64,000 bases of DNA, from positions 20,656-84,655 of the forward strand of contig JAEOTW010000144.1 in assembly GCA_016839655.1 (NCBI GenBank). The letters run 5' to 3'. This DNA comes from Promethearchaeota archaeon. GTDB taxonomy: Archaea; Asgardarchaeota; Lokiarchaeia; Sigynarchaeales; SOKP01. Shown here piece by piece: positions 36,941 through 46,690 of the stretch (position 1 is the stretch's first letter; each line of letters begins with the position of its first letter). A program made the translations under genes and the position numbers. The notes below the pieces were generated by a model. The model was given only the letters and a program-made list of their open reading frames with translations, did not search any database and was not told the DNA's origin.

Positions 36941-38542
36941 TTAATGTCGAAAAACCCTTTTACCACAAAAGACTAAAGCACAATTTAATTTGTCAGCACA
37001 CTTAATAACGGCATCATCCCTTATGGAACCACCTGGATTAATGATAGCTTTTGCTCCAGCATTAACAGCAACTACTAATCCATCAGGAAATGGAAAGAAC
37101 GAATCAGTTCCCATTACAGAATTATTCAATTCCGCTTCATGTCCAAACTCAATTGCTTTTTGAATGGCCAATTTAACTACATGTACTCTACTTTGTTGTC
37201 CAGCTCCAATACCAATTGTATACATCCCATCATCATAATATTGCACAAAACATGCGGAATTTGATTTTGCCCATTTAGAAACTTTATATGCAAATATTAA
37301 AGCCTCTTTCTCATTATCACTTACTCCTTTCTTACTTACCACATTCCATTCTTTAATAATAGGATTACTATCATATTCTTGAACAAGAAGTCCTCCCAAT
37401 ACACTTCGAACTTCAGAATTTTTATATATATCATTTCTTTTATCAAGAAAATCTCCATATTCAATTATAATCATATTCTTTTTTTGTTTTAATATACCTA
37501 ATGCCTCATCTTCGAAGGACGGAGCAATAAAAACTTCAATAAATATTTTTTCTTTATTTATTATCAAATATGCTACTTCCTTTGTTAATTTTTTGTTAAC
37601 TCCCCAAACTCCTCCAAATGCAGACATAGGGTCTGTACTATATGCTTTCTTCACTGATTTTAATTGACTTTTTTTATCAATGGCTACACCATTTGGACTT
37701 GTATGCTTTAAAATGGCTGTAGTATAATGTTCTGTTCCAAAATCCAAAAGCATTTGCATACAAGAGTCAATATCTAGATAATTATTAAATGATATTTGTT
37801 TTCCATGAAGTTTTTTTAAATTATGAAGCCCATATATCGAATTTAGATCACGATAATATGCTGCTATTTGATCCCAATTTTCACCATAACGACAATCTTG
37901 AACCTTTTCAAAAATTTTGAATAAATATTCTCCCATAATTTGATTTGGATTATAGTAACTCTGTAAATAATTTGCAATTGCTGCGTTATAATCTGCCATT
38001 ATAATAAAAACATCTTGAGCTAATTTCGCTCTTGTTTTATCACTAATCCCTCCAGAGTCTCTTAATTCTTTCAAAATCTGGGTATAATACTTTGGATGCG
38101 GGACGACAACTACGTCTGGAAAATTCTTAGCAGCAGCTCTAATCATAGTTGGGCCCCCTATATCTATTAACTCTATAGCTTCTTCCAAACTGGTGTCTGG
38201 TTTTGTTATCGCTTCTTTAAATTTATATAAATTGCATATAACCATATCTATAGGTTGGATGTTATGCTTCTTAGCATCTTGGATATCTAATTTATTATCT
38301 CTCCGAAACAGAATCCCTCCTTCAATTCTAGGATGAAGTGTTTTTACTCTGCCATCAAACATCTCAGGGAATTCAGTATAATTAGAAATTTTGATATAAT
38401 CAATTCCATTTGACTCCAATAATTTTCCAGTACCTCCTGTTGATAAAATTTCAATTCCAAATTCATTAATTAATACTTTAACAAAATCAATTACACCACT
38501 TTTATCAAAAACGCTAACAATTGCTCTTTTTATAGATTTCAT
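36941..38542 (-). CDS. purH: Bifunctional AICAR transformylase/IMP cyclohydrolase
   Basis: Catalyses the last two steps of IMP synthesis: formylation of AICAR using 10-formyl-THF and ring closure. The N-terminal MGS-like cyclohydrolase domain (residues 1-190) has GRVKTLHPRIEGGIL and GGPTMIRAAAKN. The transformylase domain has LKHTSPNGVAI, MGTDSFFPFPDG, NPGGSIRDD and the terminal CGKRVFRH. Length 533 aa is standard. Many archaea use other enzymes (PurP/PurO) here; a bacterial-type PurH fits the folD gene in the window. The start is ATG. A purine gene pair with guaB is separated by one inverted gene. Confidence 0.95.
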   Translation of the reverse strand: MKSIKRAIVSVFDKSGVIDFVKVLINEFGIEILSTGGTGKLLESNGIDYIKISNYTEFPEMFDGRVKTLHPRIEGGILFRRDNKLDIQDAKKHNIQPIDMVICNLYKFKEAITKPDTSLEEAIELIDIGGPTMIRAAAKNFPDVVVVPHPKYYTQILKELRDSGGISDKTRAKLAQDVFIIMADYNAAIANYLQSYYNPNQIMGEYLFKIFEKVQDCRYGENWDQIAAYYRDLNSIYGLHNLKKLHGKQISFNNYLDIDSCMQMLLDFGTEHYTTAILKHTSPNGVAIDKKSQLKSVKKAYSTDPMSAFGGVWGVNKKLTKEVAYLIINKEKIFIEVFIAPSFEDEALGILKQKKNMIIIEYGDFLDKRNDIYKNSEVRSVLGGLLVQEYDSNPIIKEWNVVSKKGVSDNEKEALIFAYKVSKWAKSNSACFVQYYDDGMYTIGIGAGQQSRVHVVKLAIQKAIEFGHEAELNNSVMGTDSFFPFPDGLVVAVNAGAKAIINPGGSIRDDAVIKCADKLNCALVFCGKRVFRH

Positions 38543-38766
38543 AAGAATATAATTTACACTATTTAGTATGTATAATAATAGTAATAATTACAAAGAAAAG
38601 TTTACTATTGTTAAAACTTAATTAATAGAGCTTTAATAAGGGAAATTAAGGGAAGGAATCCAATATACTTAAAATTCAATTATTTTTTGACTAATCGACA
38701 CAAATGTATAAAAATGATGTCGATATAAAATTTATGCGAACGAAATCAAATATAGGTAATTTTTAA

Positions 38767-39198
38767 ATGAGAATTGATAAAAAAATTGAGATAGATTCTG
38801 CCCCAAAAAGAATTTATGATATTGTAACTGATGGTGAGAATACTCCAAGATGGAATATCGCCCTCGATGAAGTTATCGAAAAAGAAGAAGGGGAAAAATT
38901 TCTTTTGAAATCAAATATTGGAGACATTTTAATTGTAGATACAGAAACTGTAGAAAATGAAAATGTTACTTGGCATATGGAGAAGAGTGATATGAATTCA
39001 ATAGGGTATATTGTTAAACCTAAAGGAGATCTTACAGAAGTGACAATATGGACAGATTTTGAAAACAAAAAACTGAGGAAAGGTTACGAAAAGACTGCCG
39101 ATTTAGTTTTAAAGAGTTTAAAGAATTATGTAGATTTCATTGAAGAAGGTGGAGATCCAGAGGATTTTGATAAAAAACAACTGATGGTAAGTCCTTAA
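38767..39198 (+). CDS. SRPBCC/START-like domain protein
   Basis: A 143-residue protein starting RIDKKIEIDSAPKRIYDIVTDGENTPRWN, the classic opening of the polyketide cyclase/START fold with a Trp after the first helix. Strands follow and a long C-terminal helix (RKGYEKTADLVLKSLKNYVDFIE) closes the ligand cavity. Such proteins bind hydrophobic ligands or act as cyclases. The start is ATG. It stands between purH and guaB in opposite orientation. The ligand is not deducible. Confidence 0.75.
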   Translation: MRIDKKIEIDSAPKRIYDIVTDGENTPRWNIALDEVIEKEEGEKFLLKSNIGDILIVDTETVENENVTWHMEKSDMNSIGYIVKPKGDLTEVTIWTDFENKKLRKGYEKTADLVLKSLKNYVDFIEEGGDPEDFDKKQLMVSP

Positions 39199-39238
39199 AT
39201 AATTCTAAATCCTAATTTTTTTTCTTTAATATTCCCTT

Positions 39239-40714
39239 CTAAAACTTTCCTATAAGGTCATGTGGTTGAGTTTCTCGTTGACCTACTACAGAGACGATTC
39301 CAAGAGGGGCTTCTTTCATATTTTGAATGGTTTTTGCTCCGGCATAGATCATCCCATTTGCTAATCCTTCTTTTAATGTTGCTAAAACTCCGGCTACATC
39401 TCCTACATAAGGTACATAATTAGATACCCCTTCCGTAAGCATTTTTGAGCCTTCTATATAACGATCTGAGATGTAACCAAAAGTTCTTGCCTCCTTACTT
39501 CCCATACCACGATATACTTTGACTTTTCTTCCAGCTATAGTATCAATAAAACCCGGAGATTCCTCTGTACCCGCAAATAAATGTCCAGACATCATTAAAT
39601 CTGCTCCAGCTGCAAAAGCCTTGGGTAAATCACCTGGATTAGTAAAACCTCCATCTGCGATTAAAGATAATTTAGGATTATAATCTTTTATTGCATCAGC
39701 AACTTGAGCAGTAGCAAAAAGTGTCGGAGCACCTACTCCAGTTTGTATTGAAGTTGTACATATTGAGCCAGAACCCATTCCTACCTTTAATCCAATAAAT
39801 CGTTCTTCAACAAAATCACATTTTGAAATTAAGTATTCAGCCGCTTGATAAGTCCCAATATTACCTAAAACAAAATCTGATTCTAAAAGCCTCATCAATT
39901 TAGATGTACCAACAATATCATCTTTTTTATAAAAATCTGCTACATCAATAAAGAAAATGTCAACGTATTTATCGATCTCTTTTAATTTTTTTTGCGCTTC
40001 TGAAGATTCTGGATATTTTGGAGATAGTGCCATTGCACATAATAAATGACCTGCTTCATCTTTAGAGGCGAATGGAAATTCTGGTGCTAAATCTTTCTTT
40101 GTAATTAATCCTTTTAAGAGACCGTTTTTATCTATAATTGGTAATTTTTCTTTCCGCGAATCATATAAAATTTTCATTGCTTCTTCTCTTGAGGCTCCTG
40201 GTTTAATAGAAATAACATCTTTAGTCATATAATCTTTTATAGTTCCGTTCTGAATATCTTCCTCAATAAAAGGAATATCACGCTTAGTAAATATACCGCA
40301 TACTTTCTTAGCTTCGTTAACAACTACTATCCCACTAATATTATAATTTTCCATCATAAATTTTGCTTTAGCAACACCCTCATTTGGAGTTATCGTTGCT
40401 ACATGTTCATCATCTATCACAAAAGACCTAGCTCTCTTTACAATTCTACACATTTCCAATTGTCTTTCATAAGAGCAATTACGATGTAATACTCCAAGTC
40501 CGCCATGTAATGCCATGTTAATTGCCATTACTTCCTCTGTCACTGTATCCATAGCAGAAGAAAGTATAGGTAAATTGAGATGGAATTTACCTAAATTAGA
40601 GGAAATATCTACCTCTTGTGGATTGAAATTAGTGAATCCTGGTAGGATCAAAACATCTTGAAACGTAGCAATAAGTTCTTTCGAGTGAATTTTTTTACGA
40701 TATTTTTCAGTCAT
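39239..40714 (-). CDS. guaB: IMP dehydrogenase with CBS pair
   Basis: Oxidises IMP to XMP with NAD, the committing step of GMP synthesis. The catalytic loop GMGSGSICTT contains the active Cys. Substrate-binding ILSSAMDTVTEE, NIGTYQA (a variant of the usual helix) and ADGGFTNPGDL are visible, and a Bateman module of two CBS domains (about residues 90-205) lies between barrel strands. Length 491 aa is normal. The C terminus carries GVVSVVGQRETQP, diverged from the usual flap region. The start is ATG. Functionally linked to purH. Confidence 0.92.
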   Translation of the reverse strand: MTEKYRKKIHSKELIATFQDVLILPGFTNFNPQEVDISSNLGKFHLNLPILSSAMDTVTEEVMAINMALHGGLGVLHRNCSYERQLEMCRIVKRARSFVIDDEHVATITPNEGVAKAKFMMENYNISGIVVVNEAKKVCGIFTKRDIPFIEEDIQNGTIKDYMTKDVISIKPGASREEAMKILYDSRKEKLPIIDKNGLLKGLITKKDLAPEFPFASKDEAGHLLCAMALSPKYPESSEAQKKLKEIDKYVDIFFIDVADFYKKDDIVGTSKLMRLLESDFVLGNIGTYQAAEYLISKCDFVEERFIGLKVGMGSGSICTTSIQTGVGAPTLFATAQVADAIKDYNPKLSLIADGGFTNPGDLPKAFAAGADLMMSGHLFAGTEESPGFIDTIAGRKVKVYRGMGSKEARTFGYISDRYIEGSKMLTEGVSNYVPYVGDVAGVLATLKEGLANGMIYAGAKTIQNMKEAPLGIVSVVGQRETQPHDLIGKF

Positions 40715-40853
40715 TTTTAGCCACCATGTTGAAAGTTCATATAAAAATTGAATTGATCATATTCCTATATTAAAACATATATAAGTTATATCAGACTTAA
40801 AAATTTTGGTATTGATTTGCGGATTAAAAAAAAAAGAAAGAAAATTTAAAGTA

Positions 40854-41669
40854 TTAGACTGGAATATCCCGTTTATTAAATATTATAATACCTGATGTTG
40901 CTAATACTACAGAATACCCTAAAAGGATTAAAATATGTAAGACTACATTATCCCAAGCATGATTAACGAGAAGATTTGACATGTCAGAATAGAAAAATAT
41001 ACTGATGCGTTTGATTTCTTGCGCTCCTTCTGGAAATGATTGCCAAAATTGACCTACTGCGTAAAAAAATATTACTAACCCCATTCCAAAAGCTAATGCC
41101 TTTTTGGAAGTTAAGAATGAAGAAAAGAAAAACCCAGTACTAATTAATGCAACCATGAAAATAAAATTCCATAGAAAAGCAAAAAGAATCTCATTCAGAT
41201 AGATATCAGCAACAGATACAGTTGGAAATATTATTATGCCTAAAAGAACACTCATCATCACACCATAATAAATAAATAATACTTCCAAAATTTGAGTTAG
41301 ATATTTACCTATAGTAAACTCTGTCCTTGCTATAGGTTTTGACAAGACTAAATCAATTGTTTTATTTTCTATCTCACGAGGAATATTTTGAGCAGATTTC
41401 AAAATGAAATAAATTCCATAGTAGAACCAAGATACTGAAAAAGAATAAATGTTAAGAAAACCTCCGAATTCACTAAGAGAAGCAAATTCACCAACCATTT
41501 GTCGGATTGTCTCTGGATAAGCTTCAAAAGCTTCTTCTAATCCTGCAAGTAGCTCAGGGTCAAAAAAAGACACAAACCACATGAAGAATAGAGACATAAT
41601 TACTGTGAAAATCAATATACTCTTGTAATCCTTTTTTAATTCTCTACCAATAATATGCATTACTTTCAA
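40854..41669 (-). CDS. ABC-2-type transporter permease
   Basis: A six-helix membrane permease of 271 aa with a long extracytoplasmic loop after helix 1 and the cytosolic ENKTIDLVLSKPIARTEFTIGKY segment typical of ABC-2 exporters. TTG 41667-41669 is the listed start, overlapping the ATPase stop codon (TTGA); ATG 41658-41660 is three codons further in and could be used instead. Translational coupling to the ATPase gene is likely. Exported substrate (drug, lipid or peptide) unknown; the divergent regulators next door may control it. Confidence 0.85.
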   Translation of the reverse strand: MKVMHIIGRELKKDYKSILIFTVIMSLFFMWFVSFFDPELLAGLEEAFEAYPETIRQMVGEFASLSEFGGFLNIYSFSVSWFYYGIYFILKSAQNIPREIENKTIDLVLSKPIARTEFTIGKYLTQILEVLFIYYGVMMSVLLGIIIFPTVSVADIYLNEILFAFLWNFIFMVALISTGFFFSSFLTSKKALAFGMGLVIFFYAVGQFWQSFPEGAQEIKRISIFFYSDMSNLLVNHAWDNVVLHILILLGYSVVLATSGIIIFNKRDIPV

Positions 41670-42622
41670 GCAATTTTACCTCCTTTTAATTTAGTTTCTT
41701 CATAATACTGCAAAAAAATGTTCTCTAGAGTAGAATGTCTTATCGAAAAATCTTTTACTGGAGCACCAGCCCAATCCTTTTCACTAATCTCACATAAAAT
41801 TTTTCGAGCTTGATCAGGAGGTAACAAGAACTCAAGTTGAGTTTGAAAATCATATTTAATGATTGATTCAGAATAGTCCGCTTTTAAATGAGTTTTAAAC
41901 GCTTTCATGCTACTTGGAGTTTCAAAAATCAGTTCTATATGTTTTAGATTTTTTGCCTTTAATTCGTTCACATCAGAAATTTCAACAATTTTTCCTTTTC
42001 TTATAATAGCTACTTGATCACAGAATTTTTCTACTTCTGCAAGCACATGACTACAAAGAAATACCGTACATTTAGATTCTTTTTGACGTTCAGATACAAT
42101 ACGATAAAATTCAGATTGCATTAGAGGATCAAGCCCAGATGTTGGCTCATCCATAATTAGCACGTCAAATTTGCCCATTAAGGCTGATAAAACTCCAACT
42201 TTTTGTTTATTACCTTTACTTAAAACTCCAACTTTTCGAGTCATGTCTAACTTAAGACGTTCAATTACTTCGTTAACAAAATCCCAATCAATTTCAATAT
42301 CATAAAGCCTCGCAAAAAACTTTATCATTTCATTTGCTGTTAAATTTTTGTATAAACCCAATTCACCAGGTAAATATCCAATTCTATTTCGTGTTTTTAC
42401 ATCTTTTTTAGGTTCAATTTTTTCACCTAAAATTGTAATATCACCAGCATCTTTGTTGAGAAATCCAAGTATACATCGAATCGTAGTAGTCTTTCCTGCA
42501 CCATTTGGCCCCAAATACCCAAACCGAGATCCTTGGGGTACTTCAAATGAAATATCATCAACTGCTTTAACTTTTCCCTTGTTATAATATTTTTTTAAAT
42601 TTTTCACTTCAATTGCGTTCAT
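41666..42622 (-). CDS. ABC exporter ATP-binding protein
   Basis: The ATPase of the ABC-2 exporter. Walker A is GPNGAGKTTT (near 38-47), the signature LSKGNKQKVGV precedes the Walker B DVLIMDEPTSGLDP, and the H-loop is in CSHVLAEVE. The C-terminal 100 residues form an extra domain common in DrrA/NatA-type exporters. Length 318 aa fits. The start is ATG. A TATA-like element (TTTATATAT on the minus strand at about 42690-42698) would serve this operon. It is divergent from the two-gene regulator operon at 42764. Confidence 0.92.
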   Translation of the reverse strand: MNAIEVKNLKKYYNKGKVKAVDDISFEVPQGSRFGYLGPNGAGKTTTIRCILGFLNKDAGDITILGEKIEPKKDVKTRNRIGYLPGELGLYKNLTANEMIKFFARLYDIEIDWDFVNEVIERLKLDMTRKVGVLSKGNKQKVGVLSALMGKFDVLIMDEPTSGLDPLMQSEFYRIVSERQKESKCTVFLCSHVLAEVEKFCDQVAIIRKGKIVEISDVNELKAKNLKHIELIFETPSSMKAFKTHLKADYSESIIKYDFQTQLEFLLPPDQARKILCEISEKDWAGAPVKDFSIRHSTLENIFLQYYEETKLKGGKIA

Positions 42623-42710
42623 TTTTCAAATATCATTCTTCATATTTTTTAAAATATATAAAAATACAATTATTGATAGTAAGACTGCATATATAAATGT
42701 TCTTCATACA

Positions 42711-42740
42711 ATTTGAAATCTGCGAAAAATTTTTAAAATT
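42711..42740 (+). promoter_or_regulatory. Promoter segment shared with the paralogous regulator gene
   Basis: The segment ATTTGAAATCTGCGAAAAAT plus TTTTTAAAATT resembles 49093-49119 upstream of the fused regulator (ATTTGAAATTTACAAAAAAT plus TTAAATT). The TTTTTAAAA part at 42730-42738 lies about 28 nt before the ATG and may be the TATA element. It could include an autoregulatory site. Confidence 0.35.
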
Positions 42741-42763
42741 GGTATATATATTATTAATTAAGA

Positions 42764-43276
42764 ATGTCTGAAATTGATGAAGATTTTAAATTTGAAGGTA
42801 TTATTCAAGAAATAGAGAAAAAACTAATTAAATTTATGGTGGGTATGGTGGAAAGGACTAACCCTTTATCGCCTAAACTTACTGAAATTTTAGGGTATCT
42901 TCTACTTCATGGTCAGTTAACTCAAGCTCAATTGGTAGAATTGACTGGTTTTTCAATAGGAACCATTTCTACTAATTTAAATCAGATGATTAGTTTAAAT
43001 ATAGTCAAAAAAGAATTAATCCCAAAAACTAGAACTTATAAATACATCTTTTTAGGAGGAAAGGGGAGTATTGAATCACAAGCGAGTTATATGAAATTAG
43101 AAATTATAACAACTACAATTAATTTCTTTAAACAAAAACTAGAAGAACTTGAAAAATTTAGTGAAGAAAAAGGATTTAAATTACTTCATAAAAGAGTACT
43201 CGCTCTCTTAAACTATTTCCAATGGCATAAACAGATTATAGAAGATAAATATAAAAAATTAGGAGCGCTAAACTAA
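42764..43276 (+). CDS. Winged-helix transcription regulator, first of a pair
   Basis: A 170-residue MarR/GbsR-like regulator. The wHTH reads LLLHGQLTQAQLVELTGFSIGTISTNLNQMISLNIVKKE, followed by a two-strand wing and a long C-terminal helical arm for dimerisation. It aligns along its length with residues 15-165 of the 356-aa protein at 49182, for example LTGFSIGTIST against LTGFSMGSIST. The start is ATG. The second regulator follows after 1 nt. Divergent position makes the ABC-2 exporter genes a likely target. Confidence 0.8.
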   Translation: MSEIDEDFKFEGIIQEIEKKLIKFMVGMVERTNPLSPKLTEILGYLLLHGQLTQAQLVELTGFSIGTISTNLNQMISLNIVKKELIPKTRTYKYIFLGGKGSIESQASYMKLEIITTTINFFKQKLEELEKFSEEKGFKLLHKRVLALLNYFQWHKQIIEDKYKKLGALN

Positions 43277-43277
43277 T

Positions 43278-43793
43278 TTGGAAGAAAAGAGTATATTTAG
43301 CCCAAATATTTCAAAAATTGAGGGAGAAATAATAGAGTTTTTATCGAAATCTCCACTACTTTTTACAAAAGATCCATTTGTAAATCAAATTAGAGTGCTT
43401 TTCTTCACGCGAAAAGATTTAACTCAGAGAGAGTTACAGAAATTAACCCAATTATCTACTGGTAAGATTTCACAAGTCTTGAAAAGATTGATGAAATGGA
43501 GATTGATAGAGAAATCTTCGGTTTCAAGTACAGGAGAATTTACTTACAGTATGGAATCAATTGAGAGATCTTGTCGAAATTATTTTCACAATATTATAGA
43601 AGAAATGACCCAAAGTGTAAAACCACTTGAAGAAATTTTAGATATTTTAGAACAAGAGGCAGAAAAAATCAAAGAACTAAGGGGTTATGATAAAATAAGT
43701 CATTTAGTCCCTTTATTTCTACAAGCAATTAAGATTAATATTGAAGTCATGGAAGAATTTAAACATATTGACTTAGGAGAGAAAAGGGTTTAA
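43278..43793 (+). CDS. Winged-helix transcription regulator, second of a pair
   Basis: A 171-residue partner of the preceding gene with TTG start at 43278, 1 nt after its stop, so translation is coupled. The wHTH RKDLTQRELQKLTQLSTGKISQVLKRLMKWRLIEKS is preceded by a helical arm, and the second half is helical. It matches the second half (about residues 205-350) of the fused protein at 49182. The two split proteins probably form a heterodimer equivalent to that fusion. No ligand-binding motif is visible. Confidence 0.78.
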   Translation: MEEKSIFSPNISKIEGEIIEFLSKSPLLFTKDPFVNQIRVLFFTRKDLTQRELQKLTQLSTGKISQVLKRLMKWRLIEKSSVSSTGEFTYSMESIERSCRNYFHNIIEEMTQSVKPLEEILDILEQEAEKIKELRGYDKISHLVPLFLQAIKINIEVMEEFKHIDLGEKRV

Positions 43794-43855
43794 ATCTATA
43801 TTAATTAGCTATTTAATTAATGAGATATAATAAAAAAAATTTGAGTTATGATTAG

Positions 43856-45271
43856 TTATTTAGCATTTATGGCATTCATTAAGATTTGATTGGCTTTTTC
43901 TTTGATTTCTAGAATTTTCTCTGAAGAAATTGATTCTTCCATATGATTTAAAGTTATACTCAACCTTCCTCCATGTGTAACAACACCTAAGACTAATTCA
44001 GTGAAAGGAGAACAAGATGGCATCAATATGAGATTCTTTAGGATTAAATCTCCATATTTTTCTGGAAAGTTTGTTTTTCCAAGATTGGTCATTATTTGAG
44101 CCATTGCGAATCCTTTTGAAAGTTTTTTCTTAACCATTTTATTTACTATATTCCTTTTATCCCTGATAAACGCTTGAATTTTGTCATAGCTTTGTGAAGT
44201 AGACGAAATTAAGTGTCCAAATGCAGCGAATATTTGAGCATCATAAAAGGTTGGGTTTAATATAAAGGCATTTAGACTACCTATTAGTGCTTGTTGTCTT
44301 GCTTTATCGGGTGTTGCTTTAATGTGAAACTTTTTAGCGGCATCCCAGAAAGAATCTTTTTCAGAATATTTAAATTTTAGTTGCATTCCTCCTGCAAAAA
44401 ATCCAAATTGTTCTTTTATGGGATTATTAAGGAGATTTCTTAAATTTACAGCAAAAGAAAGATTCTGTAAATATTTTGAAGATTTTGAATTTAACTGATT
44501 TTGAGCAATGGCGAAGGCAATAATCAAAGCAGTATTTACAGTCACTCCATTCTTTCGGCAAGCTATAACTAATGACTCTGTACTATCCTTGGAAAGCTCA
44601 TACAAATGTGCTTTATATGTATACTTCTTCCAAAATGACTCGTGTAAAGCATAAAAATTATCATAGTCAAAGATGACTTCACTTTTTTCCCATTTTTTAT
44701 TGATTGATTTGCCAAAGATTCGCATCATTGAACCGGGTTTGATATCCGAGGGGATATTATCTTTATTTACTAAAGGAGCAGGGGGTAGTAATTCGACCTC
44801 TTTTGTCGGATCTCCTAAATATATCATTATATCTCTTGCTAAATATGCCAAGGACATACCATCGCAGATGGTGTGTTGACAAAAGATAATCAAATCTGAA
44901 ATTTCAGCCGAATATAATAAAATGAACCTAATTAAGGGGCCTTTTTCCATTTCTAATGGAATTTTGTGTTGTTGAATAATTTCATTCCTCCATTGGTCAT
45001 CAGAAGTACGTTTAACTACGTTTAGAGGAATTTCTAACTCTTTATCTACTAAAGCATAAACTTCTTTTCCTTCAGAAAGCAAGTGTGCGTTAAGTATAGG
45101 ATGTCTCTTTTGCATTTTTTTAATTACTCTTTCCAATTCATCAACAAAAACTTCTCCAAGAATTGTTGCTACTATGGATATATGTGAATTTGCTACTTTT
45201 GAATGCACTCGTTCTCTTTGATTCAATTTCCTTTTAAAATATAGATTATTCAATTCAATCTGTTCTAACAT
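43856..45271 (-). CDS. Condensation/acyltransferase-superfamily protein
   Basis: A 471-residue member of the chloramphenicol-acetyltransferase-like fold that contains NRPS condensation domains, PapA5 and alcohol acetyltransferases. The active-site segment is HTICDGMSL (near residue 133), a HxxxDG motif with the catalytic His. The N-terminal half has SHISIVATILGEV and a KRHPILNAHLLS segment typical of this fold. It could acylate an alcohol or lipid. A TetR gene is divergent, with operator-like palindromes between them. The start is ATG 45269-45271. Confidence 0.78.
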   Translation of the reverse strand: MLEQIELNNLYFKRKLNQRERVHSKVANSHISIVATILGEVFVDELERVIKKMQKRHPILNAHLLSEGKEVYALVDKELEIPLNVVKRTSDDQWRNEIIQQHKIPLEMEKGPLIRFILLYSAEISDLIIFCQHTICDGMSLAYLARDIMIYLGDPTKEVELLPPAPLVNKDNIPSDIKPGSMMRIFGKSINKKWEKSEVIFDYDNFYALHESFWKKYTYKAHLYELSKDSTESLVIACRKNGVTVNTALIIAFAIAQNQLNSKSSKYLQNLSFAVNLRNLLNNPIKEQFGFFAGGMQLKFKYSEKDSFWDAAKKFHIKATPDKARQQALIGSLNAFILNPTFYDAQIFAAFGHLISSTSQSYDKIQAFIRDKRNIVNKMVKKKLSKGFAMAQIMTNLGKTNFPEKYGDLILKNLILMPSCSPFTELVLGVVTHGGRLSITLNHMEESISSEKILEIKEKANQILMNAINAK

Positions 45272-45305
45272 TTTTTAAGACCTAAAATTTTACATTGATG
45301 TTAAA

Positions 45306-45320
45306 GTGAGACTTATTCAC
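45306..45320. promoter_or_regulatory. Candidate TetR operator, acyltransferase side
   Basis: Inverted repeat GTGAG-ACTTA-TTCAC, embedded in a longer AAAGTGA...TCACTTT dyad (45303-45323). It lies just downstream (minus direction) of a TTTATATATA box at 45331-45340, where a bound repressor would block the acyltransferase promoter. Confidence 0.5.
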
Positions 45321-45381
45321 TTTCAATAATTATATATAAACATAATATTTAAAAGTTTTGTGGATTAATATTTAAATAAAA

Positions 45382-45394
45382 GTGAATAGTTCAC
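45382..45394. promoter_or_regulatory. Candidate TetR operator, autoregulatory side
   Basis: Inverted repeat GTGAA-TAG-TTCAC just after the TATA-like TTTAAATAA at 45371-45379 and 6 nt before the TetR ATG. It shares the GTGA/TCAC arms with the site at 45306-45320. Confidence 0.5.
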
Positions 45395-45400
45395 ACAATT

Positions 45401-45976
45401 ATGTCTTCTGATAGAAAGCGTTATGCGAGAGATAAGGAGGAGAGAATTGCCCAAGTTGTAAAAATCTCGCAAGAAATAATTGAGAATGAGGATTATGATA
45501 ATCTTTCAATGAATTTATTGCATAAACGCACTAAGATTCCTATAGGTACATTATATAAAGATTTCCCCGATGGTAAGCGAGATGTATTATTGGAAATATT
45601 GAAAAGTTTTAAAGATGAATTTGAAGAAAAATACAAAATATTCAATGATGATAATTTAAGAGATTTCTTCTATACATCTTTGGATATTGGGAGAAAAAGA
45701 AGAAAATTCCTCATTGCACTTCAACTTGAAACATTAAGAAATCCGGATAGTTTTCTTATAAAAGCAAAAAAATATGTTTCTGATATAGATATCAATATGT
45801 TCAAACAAATTGTAGAATATATCTGTGGACATTCAATAGAATATGAGAAGTTATTGGATATGATAGCAGTATGGAAAGCTATCATACGCCAACATGTAAT
45901 ATTTAGGAATCTTCATGGTTCTGACGAAAAATTCATGAATATGATTATCAAAATAATAAGAGGGCTAGCAACCTAA
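45401..45976 (+). CDS. TetR-family transcription regulator
   Basis: The first 65 residues hold the TetR helix-turn-helix (NLSMNLLHKRTKIPIGTLYKDFPDGKRDVLLEI). The remaining 125 residues are helical and would form the ligand-binding/dimerisation domain. It is divergent from the acyltransferase gene with two matching palindromes between, each adjoining a TATA box, so it probably represses both itself and that gene. The start is ATG 45401, about 25 nt after the centre of the TATA box (leaderless-type). Ligand unknown, perhaps an acyl-CoA or alcohol. Confidence 0.88.
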   Translation: MSSDRKRYARDKEERIAQVVKISQEIIENEDYDNLSMNLLHKRTKIPIGTLYKDFPDGKRDVLLEILKSFKDEFEEKYKIFNDDNLRDFFYTSLDIGRKRRKFLIALQLETLRNPDSFLIKAKKYVSDIDINMFKQIVEYICGHSIEYEKLLDMIAVWKAIIRQHVIFRNLHGSDEKFMNMIIKIIRGLAT

Positions 45977-46011
45977 TTAGTAAAGGAATATCAATATTTT
46001 TGAAGTACTAC

Positions 46012-46629
46012 TTATTGATTTTCTGGTTTTAATAGAGCTATAATAATTTTAGTCATCATCTTAACAAATTCTTCTTCAGTTCCAAAAGTACTATTAACAA
46101 ATGTATGACGGTGAATTAGAATATCCATAACATTAAACACTTGAGTTTCTTTGCCATCAAGGATCAACTCTTCCTCAGGAAATTTTTTTAATAACTTTCG
46201 AAACGGTTTTAGGAAAAGTTCAATTTGCGCTTTTAATTGTTCCTGCGCTGCAATATCATTCTTTATTTTAAGATACTCATCAAGTTTAGAAAAAAATTCT
46301 GCTTGTATTGCAAGTATAAAGTCACGTTCCTCACTATGTATCTTGACAAGTGCGAGAATTAAGTCACTCAATGCATCTGTTATAGTATTATAGTCATTTT
46401 CAATTGAATATCCATACTTCTTTAATTTAGGTGCATAATCAGAAGTAGATGTTTTTCCCATTTCTTGAAAAATTGACAGTTTTCCTTGAGGAAAATGATA
46501 ATATAATGTTCCTATACTCACCTCTGCTTTAGCTGCAATTTCTTTGATATAAGTATTACCAAAACCCTTTTCTTTAAACAATTTTACTGCTATTTCTATT
46601 ATTTTTTCTTTAACAGTTCCTTTCCTCAT
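46012..46629 (-). CDS. TetR-family transcription regulator
   Basis: A 205-residue regulator with the TetR motif AVKLFKEKGFGNTYIKEIAA followed by KAEVSIGTLYYHFPQGKLSIF in the first 55 residues and a helical ligand domain after it. It converges on the other TetR gene and diverges from the isoprenylcysteine methyltransferase-like gene at 46779. Two nearly identical 15-bp palindromes lie in the shared intergenic region, one near each promoter, so it likely represses both. Start ATG 46627-46629. Confidence 0.9.
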   Translation of the reverse strand: MRKGTVKEKIIEIAVKLFKEKGFGNTYIKEIAAKAEVSIGTLYYHFPQGKLSIFQEMGKTSTSDYAPKLKKYGYSIENDYNTITDALSDLILALVKIHSEERDFILAIQAEFFSKLDEYLKIKNDIAAQEQLKAQIELFLKPFRKLLKKFPEEELILDGKETQVFNVMDILIHRHTFVNSTFGTEEEFVKMMTKIIIALLKPENQ

Positions 46630-46690
46630 ATTTAAAAGACTATTTGATGTTTTTAACTAAATTATAAGTAGACTTTTATATAAGTTTTTT

